In this document: positions 40,720 through 44,850 of the stretch, one piece after another
Position numbering within the stretch: the stretch's first letter is position 1
How the letters are laid out: every line of letters starts with the position of its first letter
Source: Rhizomicrobium sp.
GTDB taxonomy: Bacteria > Pseudomonadota > Alphaproteobacteria > Micropepsales > Micropepsaceae
Direction: 5' to 3'
Length of the DNA stretch: 44,850 nt
NCBI GenBank assembly: GCA_031291635.1
Contig: JARLIR010000173.1
Location: forward strand, 1 to 44,850
Made by a program: the position numbers and the translations under genes
Notes under the pieces: generated by a model
What the model saw: only the letters and a program-made list of their open reading frames with translations
Databases searched by the model: none
What the model was told of the DNA's origin: nothing

Positions 40720-41525
40720 TAAGCCTGCTTGTCATTACGGGCCATGCGCATGGTATGGGGATGGAGTTCGGAAGGCTCCAGCACGCCATTACCGTTCTTG
40801 TCGAGCCGCGCGAACAACGTCACCTCGCTGCTGGCGTATTCCTGAATGGTGAGGAGCCCGTCCCCATCTTGATCGAGGCGCCGGAAGAGGCGCACGTTGA
40901 CCGGAAGATAGCGTTGCTCCTCCGAGGCTATGAACTGCTGCACGGTCATGGTTTGCGTTTTCCCGGCGCCTGCGATGAAGCGTTTGCTGATGGCTTGATC
41001 CAACTCGCCGCGGGTGACACGTCCATCCATATCGAGATCGTTCTCGCGACAGAAGCCTGCAAGTCCCGCACGTCCGCTGCGCGCCAGAGGATCGGAAACG
41101 CCGCAAAAGACATATCCTGCCCCGGTGCGGTCGAGTTCGACAAAGCGGATATGCTGCGGAGCAGCGTATTCGGCCAGCGTCAGCTTTCCATCGCCGTTCC
41201 AATCCAAGCGGTGAAACATGGCTTCATTGGCGGGATAGAATTCAGCGGCGCGGGCCGCAATAAACTGTTCGACCGACATACCGGGCGTATGGTGAGTGGC
41301 GGCAGCGAAACGAGCCCCGATGGTGCGGTTCATCTCGTCCCGCGTAACCTTGCCATCTTTGTTGAGATCGAACTGCCGCAGCAACCGCTCGGCGCCGCGT
41401 TCGACGGATCGCTCCAGCCCCTGCATCGGGCCGTCATTGGTTTGAGCCGGTCCGGCGTTTTGGGCGTTGGCACTGGCCGTCGTTGTAACGCCCAGCAACA
41501 GGGCGAGCATCAATCGTGTTTTCAT
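40716..41525 (-). CDS. Secreted EF-hand protein with internal duplication
   Basis: 269 aa. Signal peptide ending SANA (about 20). Five clear EF loops: D53-E64 (DLNKDGKVTRDE), D108-E119, D163-E174, D218-E229 and D242-E253; a sixth, degenerate one at 132-143 (DRTGAGYVFCGV). The two halves repeat with an exact 110-residue offset. Likely a periplasmic Ca2+ binder. A Cys at 141 and another at 159 fall around the degenerate loop. Diverges from the response-regulator gene over 182 bp. Confidence 0.88.
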   Translation of the reverse strand: MKTRLMLALLLGVTTTASANAQNAGPAQTNDGPMQGLERSVERGAERLLRQFDLNKDGKVTRDEMNRTIGARFAAATHHTPGMSVEQFIAARAAEFYPANEAMFHRLDWNGDGKLTLAEYAAPQHIRFVELDRTGAGYVFCGVSDPLARSGRAGLAGFCRENDLDMDGRVTRGELDQAISKRFIAGAGKTQTMTVQQFIASEEQRYLPVNVRLFRRLDQDGDGLLTIQEYASSEVTLFARLDKNGNGVLEPSELHPHTMRMARNDKQAY

Positions 41526-41707
41526 GGCTACCCCATAGATTTTCGTGAACACAGTATCGCGGATAGGTAGTCGCAGAACTTTACCAGAACAAAATTCAAT
41601 ATTCGCAATTCTGACCTCAAATTCCCTCCCGACAAACTTCGAGACAATTGTGCATTTGCGAGACAGACGCGCATTGCCGACAATCAGACATGCTAGACTT
41701 ACCCGCG

Positions 41708-42436
41708 ATGACCCGGGACGACTCAAAACCGCAAATCCTGGTGGTGGAGGACGCGCGTGATATCCGCGAGCCGCTGGCGCGCTATTTGCGCGAAAATGGC
41801 TACCGCACGGCCACTGCCGCCGACGCTGTTGCCGCCCGCAAGCTGATGAAAGCTTCGGCCGTCGATCTTATTGTGCTCGACATCATGATGCCTGGCGAAG
41901 ACGGCCTCAGTCTTTGCCGTTTCATCCGCGAAACCTCACAGACCCCAGTCATTCTTCTGACCGCGCGGGGCGAAGAAGTCGATCGCATTATCGGCCTGGA
42001 AATGGGCGCCGACGATTACATCGCCAAACCGTTTAGTCCGCGCGAATTGATCGCGCGCATTTCTGCCGTGTTGCGCCGCACCCACGCCTTGCCGCCGCGC
42101 CAGAAGCCGCCCACGGCCACGCGTATCAAATTCGGTGATTGGACACTGGATACGGGACAGCGCGAATTGATTGGCTCCGATGGCGTGGCATTGCCGCTGT
42201 CGAGCGGTGAATTCCGCCTCTTATCTGCCCTACTCGAACGGCCAAAGATTGCCCTCTCCCGCAATCAGCTGCTCGACCTGACCAAGGGGCGGGATGCGGA
42301 TTTGTTTGACCGCTCGATCGACAATCATGTCAGCCGCCTGCGCAAAAAACTCGAGCCAGACCCTAAGAACCCGCGCTACATCAAGACCGTTTGGGGCGGC
42401 GGTTATATCTTCGCGGTGGAACCGTTCACCGAATGA
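41708..42436 (+). CDS. OmpR/PhoB-family response regulator
   Basis: 242 aa. REC domain with acidic pair ED at 14-15, phosphoacceptor D58 (DLIVLDIMMPG), LLTARG and IAKPF; winged-helix DNA-binding domain with LTKGRDADLFDRSIDNHVSRLRKKL-type recognition (D-R-S-I-D-N-H-V-S). Start at ATG 41708; an upstream ATG at 41690 is possible. Stop overlaps the kinase start (ATGA). Confidence 0.94.
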   Translation: MTRDDSKPQILVVEDARDIREPLARYLRENGYRTATAADAVAARKLMKASAVDLIVLDIMMPGEDGLSLCRFIRETSQTPVILLTARGEEVDRIIGLEMGADDYIAKPFSPRELIARISAVLRRTHALPPRQKPPTATRIKFGDWTLDTGQRELIGSDGVALPLSSGEFRLLSALLERPKIALSRNQLLDLTKGRDADLFDRSIDNHVSRLRKKLEPDPKNPRYIKTVWGGGYIFAVEPFTE

Positions 42437-43809
42437 GACTGCGACCGCGGACCCTCGGCGCCCAGCTCATCGTCGTCACGGCGCTGGCAATCTTCATCTC
42501 CAACGCCGCTGTGGCGCTGTGGTTTGCACTGGGCAATGAGCGCCAGAACGAGGCGCAAATGGTGGAGCACATGCTGGATCGCGGTCCTCCGCTCACTACC
42601 TTGATGGCCAACATTCCGCCCAAGGCGCGCGTGGCGGCGGCGGATGCGCTGCAAAACCGCTTCTGGCGCTACAGCATTCGCACGGGCAAACACAATCCTG
42701 AACCCATGTCGGCAGATGAGGCCAAGCTTGCGGCGCGGCTCAAGACGATGCTGCCCCAGAGGTATGCGGGCCAGCCGGTCGAAGTGCATTTTCGTACCGT
42801 CCGACAGACAGAGGACGAACACGGCCCGCCGCCACTATCGGCGCGCGGTGTTGAAATGACCCTGCCTGTGGTCCGCGGCACCGAGCTAATCGTGACCTTC
42901 CTGCGTCCGCCGGGGCCTCCTTGGCCTGCCGAGATGGCGATGGCCGCCATATTGGCCGCGCTGATCGCCTCCGCAGCTGGTGCCTACATGGCGCGCGCAG
43001 TGGCCCGCCCCCTCGCCAAGCTCGCCGATGCGGCCGCCCTTGTGGGCCGTGGCGAGATGCCCCCGCGTGTGCCGGAGGAAGGCCCCGATGACGTCCGCCG
43101 GGCGGCCGAGGCTTTCAACACCATGACCGATCAAGTGACCCGCACATTGGCGAGCCAACGGCAATTGCTCTCGGCTGTAGGGCACGATCTACGCACCCCG
43201 ATCACGGCGATGCGGATCAACATCGAGTTTGTCGAGGATGGCGATTTGCGCGAACGGCTGCAGCGCAACCTCGACGAATTGCAGGCGCTGACGGAAGCGG
43301 TTCTTTCGGCGGCCAAGGGAACCGGCGGTGAAGCCAAGCGGCAGGTCGATCTGGCGGCCCTCGGCGAAAGCATTTGCAACGACCTCGGCGACCTGGGCGA
43401 GCCGGTTGTCTGGCATAGCCACGATCCAGCGCCGCTGGCCTGCCACGCCAATGAGATCCGCCGTGCCCTGCGCAATCTGGTGGAAAATGCGGTCCGCTAT
43501 GGCGGCAAAGCAGAAGTATCACTGCACGATGTTTCTGGTGCCTATGAACTTTGGGTCGAAGATGAAGGCCCTGGTATCCCGGCGGAAGATCGCGAGCGCG
43601 TCTTCGAACCCTTTGTCCGCCTGGAGAGTTCGCGCAACGTTGAAACCGGCGGCACGGGCCTCGGGCTCACACTGGTCAAGGCCATTGCAGAGAGCCACGA
43701 CGGACGTGTGACCTTGGAAGACCGGCCCGGTGGCGGCTTGCGCGCCCGCCTTGTCCTGCCGCGGCAAGCGCAACGGACGACCGCTCGGCTGTCCAAAGAA
43801 ACGCTATGA
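42433..43809 (+). CDS. EnvZ-like membrane sensor histidine kinase
   Basis: 458 aa. TM1 about 8-33, periplasmic sensor about 34-163 (Pro/Arg/Glu-rich, unrecognised), TM2 about 164-186, HAMP about 187-238, HisKA with H251 (SAVGHDLRTPITAMR), HATPase with NLVENAVRYGG, DEGPGIP and GGTGLGLTLVKAIAESHDG. Cognate partner of the preceding regulator by coupling. Its stop overlaps the MocA-like gene (ATGA). Confidence 0.94.
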   Translation: MRLRPRTLGAQLIVVTALAIFISNAAVALWFALGNERQNEAQMVEHMLDRGPPLTTLMANIPPKARVAAADALQNRFWRYSIRTGKHNPEPMSADEAKLAARLKTMLPQRYAGQPVEVHFRTVRQTEDEHGPPPLSARGVEMTLPVVRGTELIVTFLRPPGPPWPAEMAMAAILAALIASAAGAYMARAVARPLAKLADAAALVGRGEMPPRVPEEGPDDVRRAAEAFNTMTDQVTRTLASQRQLLSAVGHDLRTPITAMRINIEFVEDGDLRERLQRNLDELQALTEAVLSAAKGTGGEAKRQVDLAALGESICNDLGDLGEPVVWHSHDPAPLACHANEIRRALRNLVENAVRYGGKAEVSLHDVSGAYELWVEDEGPGIPAEDRERVFEPFVRLESSRNVETGGTGLGLTLVKAIAESHDGRVTLEDRPGGGLRARLVLPRQAQRTTARLSKETL

Positions 43810-44378
43810 TCGCCGCTATCGTTCTGGCAGCGGGCCGCTCCAGCCGCTTCGGAGCCAACAAACTACTGCAGCCACTGGACGGAAAAGCCATCGTTCGCCA
43901 TGCCGTCGAAGCCGTTCTTGCCAGCAAGGTCGAAGCTGTTTTGGTCGTTACCGGCAATGAGTCTGAGCTTGTCAAAGCTGCGCTCGCAAGATTGCCTGTG
44001 ACATTTGCAGATAATCCAGACTTTTCCACAGGTTTGAGCTCATCTCTCATCTGCGGCGTGAGGTGTCTGCCGCCAAGTTGCAAGGCTGCTCTGATCGCGC
44101 TCGGCGATATGCCGTTCGTGACGCCTGCAGCGATCAACCGGTTGGTCGATAGCTTTGCCCATGGCCGCGCGATCTGCGTTCCGGTTTGCGCTGGTCGCAG
44201 GGGGAACCCGGTGCTGTGGGGTCGGCGTTTCTTCGCGGAAATGTTGGCACTGGGGGGCGACAAAGGTGCCAAACAGCTCATGGCCTTGTACAGCGATCTT
44301 GTCTATGAGGTTGAAGTGGAAGACGAAGCGATCCACCGCGACATCGACACGCCAGAAGATCTGAGCCGGCATATATGA
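43806..44378 (+). CDS. mocA: MocA/MobA-like nucleotidyltransferase
   Basis: 190 aa. NTP-transferase signature LAAGRSSRFGANKLL at the N-terminus, LIALGDMPFVTP, and the HRDIDTPEDL end typical of MocA (molybdopterin cytidylyltransferase). Makes MCD cofactor for xanthine-dehydrogenase-type enzymes, which fits the XdhC-like gene upstream. Coupled on both sides by ATGA overlaps, so its expression follows the two-component genes. Confidence 0.85.
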   Translation: MIAAIVLAAGRSSRFGANKLLQPLDGKAIVRHAVEAVLASKVEAVLVVTGNESELVKAALARLPVTFADNPDFSTGLSSSLICGVRCLPPSCKAALIALGDMPFVTPAAINRLVDSFAHGRAICVPVCAGRRGNPVLWGRRFFAEMLALGGDKGAKQLMALYSDLVYEVEVEDEAIHRDIDTPEDLSRHI

Positions 44379-44785
44379 GCGATTTGCCCTATTCGACGGC
44401 CGTGCTGCGACTGGCGGCAGAGGCCAACGGTGCCGGAAGGCTGGCGCCGCCCCGCCGTAGCCATACCGAGAACAATCCCGTCTGCGGCGACCGCGTGACA
44501 GTGGATTTACGACTGGTCGGCCCCGTGGTCGAGGCCATGGCGCATGACACCAAAGCCTGCGTCCTGACACAGGCTTCGGCATCGCTGCTGAGCGCGGCGC
44601 TGCTGGGGAGCACGGAGGCGCAGCTGACGACGGCGCGGGCGGCTGTGGCAGCGATGTTGCTGGGTGGCCCGGCACCTGATGGCGCCTATTCCGGTTATGC
44701 CGTGCTGGCAGAAGTGGCGCGCCACCCTGCCCGCCATCGCTGTGTCCTGCTGCCGCTCGATGCGGCGCTGAAGGCTTTGTCATAG
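44375..44785 (+). CDS. NifU-like iron-sulfur cluster scaffold
   Basis: 136 aa, NifU N-terminal (IscU) fold with three cysteine ligands: NPVCGDRV (C37), TKACVLTQASASLL and RHRCVLLP. The family assembles and hands over Fe-S clusters. Starts inside the mocA stop (ATGA). In this operon it may supply clusters to the same molybdoenzyme; that is inference. Stop meets a convergent minus-strand frame. Confidence 0.85.
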   Translation: MSDLPYSTAVLRLAAEANGAGRLAPPRRSHTENNPVCGDRVTVDLRLVGPVVEAMAHDTKACVLTQASASLLSAALLGSTEAQLTTARAAVAAMLLGGPAPDGAYSGYAVLAEVARHPARHRCVLLPLDAALKALS

Positions 44786-44850
44786 ACAGCCAAACCAGAC
44801 GGCCAAGGGGCCCAGTTCCAGCGTTTTCCCCTTCACCTCCGCCTCGCCAC
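44780..44850 (-). CDS. 3' end of an unidentified minus-strand gene
   Basis: Open frame entering from the right edge, ending GEAEVKGKTLELGPLAVWFG-C-L then TGA at 44782-44780. Only 22 codons are visible; composition looks coding and the 6-bp convergent overlap with the scaffold gene is like others here. No family can be named. Confidence 0.45.
   Translation of the reverse strand, partial: GEAEVKGKTLELGPLAVWFGCL

Overview
The window looks like a chromosomal segment of a GC-rich alphaproteobacterium. The evidence is a PopZ-type polar organiser between valS and a TolC-family gene, an NDUFS4-type complex I accessory subunit, FixJ-type DNA-binding logic, two perfect CtrA-type boxes (TTAA-N7-TTAAC), and DUF992, DUF3309 and entericidin-type small envelope proteins. 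I cannot fix the genus; something near Micropepsales/Rhizomicrobium or Caulobacterales is a guess. I saw no phage, insertion sequence or CRISPR array.

Layout. 1-1.6 kb (minus): a type III polyketide synthase translationally coupled to an isoprenylcysteine-methyltransferase-like enzyme, the bpsAB/srsAB arrangement of alkylpyrone or alkylresorcinol pathways. 1.66-5.2 kb (minus): a run of small secreted or membrane proteins (DUF883, DUF992, a His-rich protein, entericidin, DUF3309, a collagen-like lipoprotein, a glycine-zipper protein and a 63-aa unknown). 5.2-9.7 kb (minus): a 1476-aa single-chain signalling protein, CheB-CheR-PAS-coiled coil-PAS-histidine kinase-REC-REC-FixJ-type HTH. 10.1-15.1 kb (plus): dps, SYLF/Ysc84, LpxR-like lipid A deacylase, RcnB-like, membrane and coiled-coil/PRC-like envelope genes. 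15.1-28.6 kb (minus): polysaccharide deacetylase, DUF885 peptidase, CapA-like protein, ilvD, a YiiX-like hydrolase, old yellow enzyme, glycine-zipper paralogue, valS, popZ, tolC. 28.8-30.3 kb: tRNA-Cys, tRNA-Asn, a TGA-interrupted membrane gene and a secreted unknown. 30.5-36.3 kb (plus): cysK-sseA-GNAT, a POT peptide transporter, and metC-hisI. 36.3-39.5 kb (minus): FAD-linked lactone oxidase, tRNA-Arg, NDUFS4-like gene, tRNA-Pro, DUF192, double cold-shock protein. 39.7-44.8 kb: XdhC-like protein, an EF-hand protein, then a coupled chain of OmpR-type regulator, sensor kinase, MocA-like nucleotidyltransferase and NifU-like scaffold.

Main observation. Six copies of a 14-15 bp motif, consensus (C/T)TGAGTAG(A/T)TTCCGA, lie between 4.1 and 13.0 kb on both sides of the giant kinase. 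They are not seen in the rest of the window. Five lie 59-117 bp upstream of gene starts and point toward them: the collagen-like lipoprotein, the glycine-zipper protein, the 63-aa unknown, dps and a membrane protein. Each of these five has an AT-containing hexamer about 27-31 nt further downstream. The motif resembles the FixJ recognition sequence (GTAG/GTAA core followed by TTTCC), and the kinase ends in a FixJ-type HTH. I infer a self-contained sensor-to-DNA system whose regulon of envelope and stress genes is encoded around it.

Other points include an exact 110-residue internal duplication in an EF-hand protein, a very stable GAAA-tetraloop hairpin between two envelope genes, a metC start codon inside a long inverted repeat, and palindromes just upstream of the old yellow enzyme gene.
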